Below are positions 15,901 to 22,975 of a DNA stretch of 64,000 nt, in pieces. Origin of the DNA: an uncultured bacterium. Its GTDB lineage: Bacteria > Verrucomicrobiota > Kiritimatiellia > RFP12 > UBA1067. Both the position numbers and the translations under genes were made by a program. Location of the stretch: NCBI GenBank assembly GCA_902799955.1, contig CADCCQ010000005.1, positions 62,001 to 126,000 on the forward strand. The letters are read 5' to 3'. Below the pieces are notes generated by a model. The model made no database searches. It saw nothing but the letters and a program-made list of their open reading frames with translations, and was not told the DNA's origin. How positions within the stretch are numbered: the stretch's first letter is position 1; each line of letters starts with the position of its first letter.

Positions 15901-16719
15901 AGGCTCGGGCGCAGCAGGCGCGGGCTCGGGCGCCGTAGGCGCGGGTTCTGGTGCCGGCTCGGGAGCGGGCGCAGGAGCAGGAGTGGGTTCAGTCACAGCA
16001 GGCTCGGGCGCGGGAGTCGTCGGTGCGGGTTCGGGAGCGGGCTCCGCAGCAGGTGCAGGAGCAGGTGAAGGCGCAGCAGGTGCAGGCTCGGCCACGGTCG
16101 GAGCAGGAGCAGGCGTAGGCTCAGGCTCTGGCGTCGGCTCGGGAGCGGGCGCAGGTTCCGGCTTCTGCGCAGGGGCCGGCGACGGGGCTGGCTTGTCGAC
16201 TTCATCAAGGAGAGCATCCAGGTCGTCACCAGAATTCTTCTTCGGCGCAGGCGTCTTCGGCTCAGCGGCAGGCTTCGCCGGAGCGTCAGTCGGCTTGGCT
16301 GCAGGCGCGACTGGTTTTTCCGGCGTCTCGACGGCAGGCTTCGCGGGCGCGGTCTGCGCAGGCTTTTCGGCCTCCGCCTTTTTCGCAGGCTCTGGCGCGG
16401 GCTCGGCGACCTTGCCGTCCGCCGGCTTCACGTCGGCCGGCTTCTCGGCGGCAGGCTTCGCAGGCGCAGGCTGCTTAGGCGCGGGCTTTTCGGCCTCCGC
16501 CTTTTTCGCAGGCTCTTGCGCGGGCGCAGTGGCCTTGCCGTCTGCCGGCTTCGCGTCGGCAGGCTTCTGCGCGGCCGGCTTCGCAGGCGCGACGTCGGCC
16601 TCCAGGTCTCTGAGGAGATCGTCAAGATCGTCCTGTGCCATGACGTTGTTCCACGCGGCGGCGAGCGCCACTGCCGCAGAGATTGCGACAAATCTTTTGA
16701 GTTGCGTCATATCGAACAC
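12961..16719 (-). CDS. Amuc_1098-family secretin (type IV pilus/type II-like outer-membrane channel)
   Basis: A 1252-residue exported protein. The N-terminus is a signal peptide ending near AWNNVMA. Residues about 45-320 are almost entirely Pro/Ala/Lys/Glu repeats, including six tandem Ser-Pro pairs. A helical TPR-like region (about 335-540) follows, then periplasmic N-domains (about 600-830, FYEALKLVCESVDYKFKVQG). The secretin core comes last, ending with the family signature VQVYPGATIVMGGLITE...DKIPILGDIPFIGRLF. Secretins form the outer-membrane pore for pili or type II secretion. The Akkermansia counterpart is the PilQ-like member of the Amuc_1098-1102 locus and is clearly shorter. The GTG at 16719 has AAGGAG only 3 nt upstream; ATG 16710 is the alternative. 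It has its own promoter at the end of the preceding gene. Confidence 0.9.
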   Translation of the reverse strand: MFDMTQLKRFVAISAAVALAAAWNNVMAQDDLDDLLRDLEADVAPAKPAAQKPADAKPADGKATAPAQEPAKKAEAEKPAPKQPAPAKPAAEKPADVKPADGKVAEPAPEPAKKAEAEKPAQTAPAKPAVETPEKPVAPAAKPTDAPAKPAAEPKTPAPKKNSGDDLDALLDEVDKPAPSPAPAQKPEPAPAPEPTPEPEPTPAPAPTVAEPAPAAPSPAPAPAAEPAPEPAPTTPAPEPAVTEPTPAPAPAPEPAPEPAPTAPEPAPAAPEPSPSPSPSPSPSPAPAPAPAPSAEPAPAAEPAPAQPVYNGPDAELIENIRKTQELRIKAFNIQAKREMDEALNSQKNEEYMDMVRHYSIALKLLSDTPKFAEDRRKCQQGIAEGLYLAAMQEDATGRRDRALKLMEKAIARRHPKARRQYEAWTAAGDPDENKTDVSEIQHRRNEAEYKDLRTKNNQHLKRARQLLAIRDIKGALEECELVLVNDPSNQEAIRIRNSIEKKRHTILMQEREAAREGMMADVDEAWRPVYAVDAREVSDVRETTKKPLAHLDPERAQEQEIIKRMKEMILPAISFKPPATIIDAVEFFRVASKDWDRPEIPLDKRGFNFWLKTPEVLQSNGAAEQSNEGGFNADAGNADAAAATPGVPQIPMITASNISFYEALKLVCESVDYKFKVQGQMVVVMHKDATTEEMVTRSYPVLASFMDKMNIAAEDVRGLAQRGGFNSGTSANAGGEENQEKDWKQFFELLGVKWPEGSQIMYIKTIGKLRVKNTYENLAELEQALTEMNADPKLIEIEARFVEVCQEDLNSLGFEWMLNSDYSLNIGAHAARALGLRNGVFGSRSGSSLVSDTRSTTTTTTSVMAGGMIPNPDTTVTEKNEFVNTDSSSYTRYAQSSGASWVRGDGRAHHNRNMGINSMGGDSDYGVNNRYLSTLSNHISGEGYSTNDRLMRINAFLGGADLSMILHMLSQRSDTDLLSAPKVLTTSDSQAVIKVVTEYIYPTDYDVQLQSSSSSGSSQYGGSQSAILAVVEPQSFTMREVGVILDVIPTLTDDGNLINLKLNTQVVDEPTWKNYGMRIPFTGNSSQMQNFMGIGEILTGLSAVLNSIGTGLSAEQQSTFADKAVSSATTALDNLTAKTGSENMTYYDAPMEQPFFHVRSIDSTVQVYPGATIVMGGLITEMRKAMDDKIPILGDIPFIGRLFRSHAEQTSKRNLLIFVTTRLVDVRGRELSVGAKDEVKEGDVKPAPTGE
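15842..15901. repeat. hexamer repeats in the secretin gene
   Basis: About four GGAGCA-type hexamers run directly into six perfect GGTGAA hexamers (15866-15901). On the coding strand the latter encode Ser-Pro pairs. Because each unit is two codons, copy-number change would lengthen or shorten the linker without shifting the frame. Confidence 0.85.
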
Positions 16720-16745
16720 GTGCTCCTTGGTTTACTTGGTTGAAT

Positions 16746-16774
16746 ATTATAGTACAATTTTAATATTTATTCAA
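16746..16774 (-). promoter_or_regulatory. promoter for secretin-coaE(-rho)
   Basis: TTGAAT (16769-16774), 17-bp spacer, perfect TATAAT (16746-16751) on the minus strand. The -35 box lies inside the last codons of the Amuc_1099-like gene. Start would be near 16739, leaving a leader of about 20 nt. Confidence 0.6.
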
Positions 16775-17852
16775 GTGTTTCTATTACACGAGTTTTTCCG
16801 GTGGCCTTGTCCTTGAGCCTGACCGCCGCGCCTTTTCCGCGCGATTCTACGGACATGACCTGGTACTTGGTCCCGTGAATGTCTATCTCCTCGCCTTCAG
16901 TGACAGAGAAGTTTGCGGTCTGGTCATGGGTATACGCGAGGTTCGCCTTCACGTCGACGGGCGTCTTCGTGTTCCCGAGCACAAGCTTGAGCGTCTTGCC
17001 GCTGGCCTTGATCTTCACCGTCGCCTCGGAGACGTCCACGGGCTTCTGCATGCCGCCGCCCATCGTGACCTTCTTCGTCTTCTGCTCGTAGCTTACCGCG
17101 ACGAAGCCGCTCTTGCCGATGTCCTCGCCCTCGTACACCGAATATATGCCGCGATCGTAGTCGCGACCTTTCGTCGGGTCCTTGAAGTTGAACTTGATCT
17201 TGCCGCTGGGCAGCTTGTATGCCCCCTGGAAGATGAGGTGGGTGAACGTCTGCTGGAGAGGCAGCTGCACCTTGACGAAGTCCAGGTAGTCTGGATGCGA
17301 CGCAGGATCCTTCAGATCGGTCTTCGCCGTGTACTCCTCGATGTTCGTGAAGCCGTCGCCGTCGATGTCGCCCGCCGCGTCCGAGGCGTCCGCGGGGTTG
17401 AGCCCGACCGATTTCTCGAACTCGTCGGGAAGACCGTCGTTGTCCGTGTCGTATGAAGGCTTCTCGTCCCTCTTCTGCTTCTTGCCGCAGTCGGGGAACG
17501 GACACTTCGCGACACCGTAGGGGATCGGGCGCCCGCAGCTCTTGCCGCCGTCGGCGTCGGAGCAGAACACGCGGAACTCGGACGCAAGGAAGCTCTTCTC
17601 CGTCTCCGAGACGTCCTCAAGCACAGACGGGGAAGCGACGCCCTCGGTGATTTCGTTGAGGACGTCGAGCGACACCGGCTCCACTTTCTTGGATGGCCTG
17701 CCGCCAGACGCCGCGCCTGCCATGTCGGCGTCGTCGCCGACCAGGACGAAGTTGAACACCACTGACGCCGCCAGCACGGCGAGTCCGCCGAGAACGGCAA
17801 ACCAGTGCCAGTTGTCGAGGAAGAACCCCTTGCCTGAAGAACGTGAAATCAT
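16767..17852 (-). CDS. Amuc_1099-family pilus-like system protein
   Basis: A 361-residue inner-membrane-anchored protein: short cytoplasmic tail, one transmembrane helix at about 17-37 (FAVLGGLAVLAASVVFNFVLV), then a periplasmic part. At about 95-125 there are four Cys in a rubredoxin/zinc-ribbon-like layout (FCSDADGGKSCG...KCPFPDCGKK). Two thrombospondin-3-like Ca-binding loops follow (DTDNDGLPDEFE and DIDGDGFTNIEEY, about 133-170). The C-terminal domain (EEIDIHGTKYQVMSVES...AVRLKDKATGKTRVI) resembles the small beta domains of PilP/GspC-type proteins that touch the secretin. The start overlaps the stop of the 1100-like gene by ATGA. The family call rests mainly on locus order plus architecture. 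Confidence 0.72.
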   Translation of the reverse strand: MISRSSGKGFFLDNWHWFAVLGGLAVLAASVVFNFVLVGDDADMAGAASGGRPSKKVEPVSLDVLNEITEGVASPSVLEDVSETEKSFLASEFRVFCSDADGGKSCGRPIPYGVAKCPFPDCGKKQKRDEKPSYDTDNDGLPDEFEKSVGLNPADASDAAGDIDGDGFTNIEEYTAKTDLKDPASHPDYLDFVKVQLPLQQTFTHLIFQGAYKLPSGKIKFNFKDPTKGRDYDRGIYSVYEGEDIGKSGFVAVSYEQKTKKVTMGGGMQKPVDVSEATVKIKASGKTLKLVLGNTKTPVDVKANLAYTHDQTANFSVTEGEEIDIHGTKYQVMSVESRGKGAAVRLKDKATGKTRVIETLE

Positions 17853-18841
17853 TTCCTGCCTCCTTTGGCCTTTGCGTCGTCGGCCTTTGCGAAAACAATC
17901 GTAGAGACCTTCATCACGACCGTAAACGGAGCGGCCGTCTCCGGATTGGTGACGAGCCCCTTGCGGATGACGTCCTCCTCTTCCTCCTTGCCGGAGTCAA
18001 GCAGACCTCCCGACCTGCGCCCGCCTCTGCGTCGGCCGCCGGCGTTGTCCTTCTTCTCCTTTTCGCCTTCGCCCAGTATCTTCTTGAGCGGATCGTCGGC
18101 CTGCTCGAACGAAATGGAGTCGATCGCCATAAACCTGTCCTTGTCGGACGCGACGGCGTTCAGAACCTTGATGAGCGCCTCGGGCCTGGCCAGGAAGGTG
18201 AACTCGTAGTTCTTCTCAGTGCTCGGATATGGGTTGACTTTCTCGGCGCTCCTTGACGGTCCGCGGCCTCCCCTTCTCGGCTTGTTCTCCTCCACGGGCT
18301 TGGGCGGCTGCACGACGGTGACTGCGGTCAGCTCGGTAGCGCCGGACTTGAGGAGTATCTCGGTGAAGTGCACCACGTCGCCCCATTCGCGCTGGAGCGC
18401 GGGCACGTCCGCCTCGGCGGGGTTGGCGGCAGTGTTCGGGTCGATGAAGTCCTTGAACCTCTCGCCAAAGTAGAAGGTGTCCTTTATTATCTTCGTCTCG
18501 CTTCCGGCGGGGAGCTTCATCAGCTCACGTTGCTTCTTGAACATCCTCAGGCGGAACGCAGCGGGCGCCTCGCCGCGGTGCGGGTTGGGGCGGGCCATCT
18601 CCGAGACTCTTTTGAACGCATCGTCGGCCCAGTCGTCGATCGCCTTCTTGTTGTCCTTGTGCGCCTTGGCCGCCTTGGGGTCGGCCCATGCGTTCTGGGA
18701 TATGGCGCTCTGCTGTGTCTGCAGCTCTGCCCGCTTCGCCTCCTGGGCGTCGCTCTCGGAATAGACGAGCCATCCGATCGCAAGCGCCAGGACGCCGGCG
18801 ACTCCGCCGATGACGCACATCACAAGTTTGTTTTTGCTCAT
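17849..18841 (-). CDS. Amuc_1100-family pilus-like (PilO/GspM-type) protein
   Basis: A 330-residue protein, close to the 317 of Akkermansia Amuc_1100. It has one N-terminal transmembrane helix (about 5-27, LVMCVIGGVAGVLALAIGWLVY), a Gln/Lys/Ala-rich coiled coil (about 28-95) and a ferredoxin-like periplasmic region (NPYPSTEKNYEFTFLARPEALIKVLNAVASD...MAIDSISFEQ, about 205-260). A low-complexity Gly/Arg-rich loop and a final strand follow. PilO-like proteins dimerise in the periplasm and help align the pilus or secretion machine. The Akkermansia protein is known for TLR2 signalling. The gene is linked by ATGA overlaps at both ends. I infer the Amuc_1100 identity from position, length and topology; sequence identity to that protein was not measured. 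Confidence 0.75.
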   Translation of the reverse strand: MSKNKLVMCVIGGVAGVLALAIGWLVYSESDAQEAKRAELQTQQSAISQNAWADPKAAKAHKDNKKAIDDWADDAFKRVSEMARPNPHRGEAPAAFRLRMFKKQRELMKLPAGSETKIIKDTFYFGERFKDFIDPNTAANPAEADVPALQREWGDVVHFTEILLKSGATELTAVTVVQPPKPVEENKPRRGGRGPSRSAEKVNPYPSTEKNYEFTFLARPEALIKVLNAVASDKDRFMAIDSISFEQADDPLKKILGEGEKEKKDNAGGRRRGGRRSGGLLDSGKEEEEDVIRKGLVTNPETAAPFTVVMKVSTIVFAKADDAKAKGGRK

Positions 18842-20730
18842 TTGTACTCCGGCTCCTTGAACTGTATCTTCAACTCATACTGCCTGAGGCTGTCGCCCTT
18901 GCCGTACGTAGGCGACGGACCCTGCTGGACCGATACGACCTTGCCGCCCTTCATAAGGCGGTCGGCGATGATCTCGCCGAGCGTCTTGTCCGCGCCATGC
19001 GACGCCGAGGCGTCTCCCTTCGCGGCCTCCGCGCCGTCCTTCCCGCCGTCCTTCGCCGCGACCTTTGGGGCCGCGGGGCTCTCCGGCTTGCCGTCCTTCT
19101 TCGCGGCATCGGGGTCTGCCTTGTCGCCAGAGTCGGCGGCTTCCGCGTCTTCTGAAGGAACGGCCTTCGCGGCGGAGACGGCGGCGACGTACGATCCGAA
19201 CGAATCGGCCACGTCCTTCCAGCAGCGCAGCGTCACGACGGTGACAGTCGACTTGACCTCGACCTCCCTCGTCTTGCCCTTTCTGCGGGGATCGGGCTGC
19301 TCCACCTTGGTGACCTCGACCTTGTCCTCCCACTTGGATATCCAGATGCCCGGGTGGAAAATGGCCTTGCGGACCTCCATCACGCGGTCGACTGCGGCTC
19401 TGCGACGCACAATGCGGCTCGCGAGGTTCGTGGCGGCGGACCAGGAGGCCTCCTCGTCGCCAGCCGCCTTGTTTATGCTGGCCGTGACGGCGCCAAGGCG
19501 CGTCGCCTCGGCCTCGGCCTTGCCGTAGTCCTCCTCCAGCTTGGCCGTGGTGCCCTTCGCGCCGACAAACCAGCACGCAAGGCCGGCGACAAGCGCAATG
19601 GCGGCTACCGCCACGACAGGGACCTTCGCGGCCTCAGCGCGAGCCTCGACTATCGAAGGCGGAAGCAGGTTTATGTCGATCGCCGCGCGGCCCGCCGCGT
19701 GGAGCGCGACGCCCGTGTTGGCGGAAAGGAGCACGGCGTCCGACTCCAGCGCCGAACCGTCGAGCGCCTTGCCGACGCCGACGACCTCAAAGGGGTTGAG
19801 GTACTCGACCTCGATCTGAAGGGAGTCGCGGAAGAACTCGTCCGTCTGCGGAAGCAGCGACGAGCCGCCCGTGAGGTAGAGCCTCACCGGCGTTCCGCCG
19901 CCCTGCTGGCTGCGGTAGAAGTTTATCGAGCGGGATATCTCGGCGTGGATGCGCGTCATCACGTTGCGGCACGCCTTGGAGATCCTGTCGAGCGTCTCGT
20001 CCTCGTCCTCGGTGACGCCGCCCATGGAGACGTATGCGCTCTCGCGCTTGACCTGCTCGGCCTCCTCCTGCGTGCATCCGAGTATCTGCGCAATCTCCTT
20101 TGTTATCGTGTTTCCGGCCTGGGGGATGGAGCGGTTGTATATCTTCTCGCCCTCGACGATGACGAGCGACGTGACCTTCGCCCCGATGTCGAGCAGCACC
20201 GCGCACTCGTCGTCCGGCCTGGAGGCCTTCAGGACATTCGTGATGGCGAGCGGCGCCACGTCGACGATCTCCGGGGAGAACCCGGCGGACGACACGGCGG
20301 ACGTTATCGCCTCGACCTGGTCGACCTTCGCGGCGACGACCATGACGGACTTGTCGCCGTTCGGCGTGTCGCCCAGGATCGCCCTGTCGCAGACCATCTC
20401 GTCTATGGGGAACGGGATGTTCTGCTCTATCTCGTACCTGACGAGCTGGTCGAACTTCTCCGTGCCGCCCGCCATCGGAATGGCGGCGGCGCGGGGGAAC
20501 GCCATCTGCCCGGAGATGGAGATCGCGACCTTCCCGGGGCGGATGCCCCTCTCTCGCACTATCTCCAGAAGGGCGGGCGGCAGCACGACGTCGGCGTTCT
20601 CCGCGTCAAGCGGCGCGGCAAGGGCGGCGGTGCCATAGTTCAGGAGCGTCAGCGACCTTCCGCCGGCTTCGTATTCGGCGAGGGTCACCGACGACGCTCC
20701 GATGTTCAGTGTCAGGAGTTTCTTGGCCAT
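18838..20730 (-). CDS. Amuc_1101-family PilM-like ATPase fused to a PilN-like segment
   Basis: A 630-residue protein. Residues 1-345 are an actin-fold, FtsA/PilM-like domain: LNIGASSVTLAEY phosphate-1 loop, VLLDIGAKVTSLVIVEGEKIYNRSIPQAGNTITKEIA, and YLTGGSSLLP adenosine motif. A transmembrane helix follows at about 370-390 (VPVVAVAAIALVAGLACWFVG), then a coiled coil and a periplasmic domain with an Ala/Lys/Asp-rich linker. In type IV pili PilM is cytoplasmic and binds the short tail of the separate PilN; here both seem joined in one chain. The gene starts 67 bp after the 1102-like gene and overlaps the 1100-like gene by 4 bp (ATGA). Confidence 0.85.
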   Translation of the reverse strand: MAKKLLTLNIGASSVTLAEYEAGGRSLTLLNYGTAALAAPLDAENADVVLPPALLEIVRERGIRPGKVAISISGQMAFPRAAAIPMAGGTEKFDQLVRYEIEQNIPFPIDEMVCDRAILGDTPNGDKSVMVVAAKVDQVEAITSAVSSAGFSPEIVDVAPLAITNVLKASRPDDECAVLLDIGAKVTSLVIVEGEKIYNRSIPQAGNTITKEIAQILGCTQEEAEQVKRESAYVSMGGVTEDEDETLDRISKACRNVMTRIHAEISRSINFYRSQQGGGTPVRLYLTGGSSLLPQTDEFFRDSLQIEVEYLNPFEVVGVGKALDGSALESDAVLLSANTGVALHAAGRAAIDINLLPPSIVEARAEAAKVPVVAVAAIALVAGLACWFVGAKGTTAKLEEDYGKAEAEATRLGAVTASINKAAGDEEASWSAATNLASRIVRRRAAVDRVMEVRKAIFHPGIWISKWEDKVEVTKVEQPDPRRKGKTREVEVKSTVTVVTLRCWKDVADSFGSYVAAVSAAKAVPSEDAEAADSGDKADPDAAKKDGKPESPAAPKVAAKDGGKDGAEAAKGDASASHGADKTLGEIIADRLMKGGKVVSVQQGPSPTYGKGDSLRQYELKIQFKEPEYK

Positions 20731-20764
20731 TTGTCTGAATCCTGGGTCATTTGTGTTTGGCGTC

Positions 20765-20786
20765 GCCCCGCGCGACGGCGCGGGGC
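20765..20786. other. GC-rich hairpin between the 1102-like and PilM-like genes
   Basis: Nine-base perfect arms (20765-20773 and 20778-20786) with a 4-nt loop, in the 67-bp gap. No U-run follows on the transcribed strand, so a processing or stability element is more likely than a full terminator. Confidence 0.55.
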
Positions 20787-20797
20787 CGGCTGTTGTG

Positions 20798-21658
20798 TTA
20801 TGGAGCGACCTGCTCGAAGTAGTTGGGCTTCACGAACTGCCAGATAGTCTTGGACCTGTCGAGAAGGCCGGGACGCATGGTCACGTACTTCGCCATGGTC
20901 TTGCCGCCCTTCTTGTACTCGGCCTCCATGATGGCGGGGTTCTTCCAGAAGGCCGCCTTCGCAAGCTCCTCCTGGAGGGCGGGGTTGCCGAGGATCCTGG
21001 GCGTGATGCCCTTGATCTCCTTCATCTCGCTCTCGACGCCGAAGCCGCCGTCCATCAGCTCGCCGTCCTTGTTGCGGATTTCGATGCCGACTGCCTTGGG
21101 CTCGCCGTAGCACTCGAGGTAGGACGGGGCAAGGCAGACGGACGCCGCGTGCTCGGCGACGGTCTTGTCGCTGGGCACGTTCTCGTACGTGACGGACGTC
21201 GTGAAGTAGGAGTAGCGGGAGGGCGGGTTGGGCAGGGCCGGGTTGTCCCAGTCGCCGCGGACGTCCTTGTCGGCCGTCTGCATGTCCAGGAGGACGTGCC
21301 AGGTGAACGTCAGGCGGTCCTGGCGGACGGGATTGGAGTACTTCGCCTCGAGGACGATCCAGCGGCGCTCCTTCTGGTTGCACTGCACAAAAGTCTGTCC
21401 CATGGACGGGGCGACGAAAGTGGCGTTGTTGCGGCCCGTCTTCGGCATCTCGAGCCGCACGGTGTTCTTGAGCTTCTGCTCGCGGGCGGAGAGCCCCGCC
21501 GCGTCCTCTGCGTCTGCAGCCGCTATTGTCGCGGCGCGGCGGGATGCCGCCGAGCCGTAGCTGCTTCCGGTGCGGCCAGTGCGGCGCGTAGTGTACTGCG
21601 CGTCGCAGACCATGCTCGCGGCGATCGCCGCCGCCGTCAGAATCATCATCTTTTTCAT
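20798..21658 (-). CDS. Amuc_1102-family exported pilus-locus protein
   Basis: A 286-residue exported protein with signal peptide MKKMMILTAAAIAASMVCDA and an Arg/Thr/Ser-rich mature N-terminus. The body is beta-rich with no membrane segment (VRLEMPKTGRNNATFVAPSMGQTFVQCNQKERRWIVLEAKY...). Function is unknown. The call is based on being the first gene of the block, upstream of PilM-like, 1100-like, 1099-like and secretin genes, as in Akkermansia. ATG 21658 has AAAGGA about 9 nt upstream. The preceding kdsD-like gene ends 57 bp upstream, so one long transcript is possible. Confidence 0.7.
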   Translation of the reverse strand: MKKMMILTAAAIAASMVCDAQYTTRRTGRTGSSYGSAASRRAATIAAADAEDAAGLSAREQKLKNTVRLEMPKTGRNNATFVAPSMGQTFVQCNQKERRWIVLEAKYSNPVRQDRLTFTWHVLLDMQTADKDVRGDWDNPALPNPPSRYSYFTTSVTYENVPSDKTVAEHAASVCLAPSYLECYGEPKAVGIEIRNKDGELMDGGFGVESEMKEIKGITPRILGNPALQEELAKAAFWKNPAIMEAEYKKGGKTMAKYVTMRPGLLDRSKTIWQFVKPNYFEQVAP

Positions 21659-21715
21659 TCTTGCGTTCCTTTCGATTTTATGGTTTGGTTTTTACGTCTT
21701 TGATTGCCGTTGGTT

Positions 21716-22969
21716 CTACAACACTTTCATCTTCGGAAGATCCTGTATGTCGACCACGCCGACGACGCGGCCTGCGCCGTCGCACACAGGGAGGTCGTCT
21801 ATTCTGCGCCGCTCGAAGATTTTCAGCAGCTCCGAGGCGTATGCGTTGTCGCGCACGAAGAGCGGAGAGCGGGTCATGTAGCTGGAGACCGGCTGGCCAA
21901 GCACAGCTTGGCCATCAATGCTACGTGGAGCAGCCTGATCGCAGGGAGCGACATCGGCTTGGCCATCAATGCTACTTGGAGCAGCATGACCGCAGGCGGC
22001 GACAGCGGCTTGGCCATCAATGCCAGGAGAAGCCGACTGGGCACAGGGAACAGCGGGAGCTCCAACCCCGCCATGCTGCGACATCGCGCGACGGAAGTCG
22101 CCGTCCGTAAAGATGCCAAGCAGCCTTCCTTCGCCGTCGGCGATTACGGCGGAGCCGCTCTTCGCCTTCGTCATCGCCATCAGGGCGTCCATGACAGTAG
22201 ACTCCGGCGCGACGCTGGCCATCCTCTCCCCGGTGCGCATGACGTCCGTCACCTTCAGCACGAGCGCCCTGCCTATCGCCCCGGCCGGGTGGTTCATCGC
22301 ATAGCTGGAGACGTCGAACTTCATCGCATCGAGCATCACCATCGCAAGGGCGTCGCCCATCGCCATCGTCGCCGTCGTGGAGTTGGTAGGGGCCATGCCG
22401 AAGGGGCAGGCCTCCTTGCCGCACGGTATCTCGACGTGGATGTCGCTCATCGCGGCGAGGTTGGACTCGGGACGGCCTGTTAGCGAGATGACCTTCAGCC
22501 CGTGGCGGCGTATGGCCGGGATGAGGCGAAGTATCTCGTCCGACTCGCCGGAGAAGCTGAGCGCCAGAAGGACGTCGCGCGGCGCGACCATCCCAAGGTC
22601 GCCGTGCATGGCCTGGACGGGGTTGAGGACGATGGACCTGGTTCCGGTGGAGGCGAAGATCGCGCTGATCTTCTCCGCCACCGCCAGGTTCTTACCGACG
22701 CCGGTGACGACGATTATGCCCTCGGAGCTGACGCACCGCAGCATAAGCTCGACCGCCTTGGTGAAGCTCTCACCAAGTGATTCGCGCGTGCGGCGCAGGC
22801 CTTCGATCTCGATGTCGAAGACCTCGCGTGCGCGGTTGAGCATTTCGTCGCTTGTCATGTTTGTTTCTGGCTTTGGACTGGCGGGACGAGCGGGACCGGC
22901 GAGACTGACGCCTGTCGCGCCTGTCCCTCCCGTCTCGCCTGTCGTCTGCCTGTCGTCCGCCATTGGCAT
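21716..22969 (-). CDS. kdsD: KpsF/GutQ-type sugar-phosphate isomerase (arabinose-5-phosphate isomerase), SIS-CBS-CBS
   Basis: A 417-residue enzyme. An unusual Gly/Thr/Pro/Ala-rich N-terminal extension (1-37) is encoded by nonamer-like repeats. The SIS domain (about 55-215) carries LALSFSGESDEILRLIPAIRRHG and APTNSTTATMAMGDALA. CBS1 (about 235-290) and CBS2 (about 355-410) follow. The family converts ribulose-5-phosphate to arabinose-5-phosphate for Kdo/LPS synthesis. Between the CBS domains lies a roughly 50-residue insertion with three SIDGQA/GIDGQA repeats, absent from ordinary family members (about 325 residues). Start 22969 is supported by AGGAG, which overlaps the pta stop codon, so translation follows pta directly. 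Confidence 0.85.
   Translation of the reverse strand: MPMADDRQTTGETGGTGATGVSLAGPARPASPKPETNMTSDEMLNRAREVFDIEIEGLRRTRESLGESFTKAVELMLRCVSSEGIIVVTGVGKNLAVAEKISAIFASTGTRSIVLNPVQAMHGDLGMVAPRDVLLALSFSGESDEILRLIPAIRRHGLKVISLTGRPESNLAAMSDIHVEIPCGKEACPFGMAPTNSTTATMAMGDALAMVMLDAMKFDVSSYAMNHPAGAIGRALVLKVTDVMRTGERMASVAPESTVMDALMAMTKAKSGSAVIADGEGRLLGIFTDGDFRRAMSQHGGVGAPAVPCAQSASPGIDGQAAVAACGHAAPSSIDGQADVAPCDQAAPRSIDGQAVLGQPVSSYMTRSPLFVRDNAYASELLKIFERRRIDDLPVCDGAGRVVGVVDIQDLPKMKVL
21894..22019. repeat. 51-bp GGCCATCA repeats with palindrome in the kdsD-like gene
   Basis: GGCCATCA begins at 21910, 21961 and 22012, exactly 51 bp (17 codons) apart. The first copy is part of a perfect hairpin, arms 21894-21902 (TGGCCAAGC) and 21906-21914 (GCTTGGCCA). 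The coding strand reads TGATGGCC, giving Asp-Gly in each unit, as in the uvrA repeats. Confidence 0.85.
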
Positions 22970-22975
22970 TGTCTC

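Noticed and set aside
16840-17900. The 1099-like gene as an unrelated thrombospondin-repeat surface protein
   Set aside because: Its N-terminal membrane anchor, C-terminal small beta domain and ATGA overlap with the 1100-like gene fit a pilus-locus component better than a secreted adhesin.
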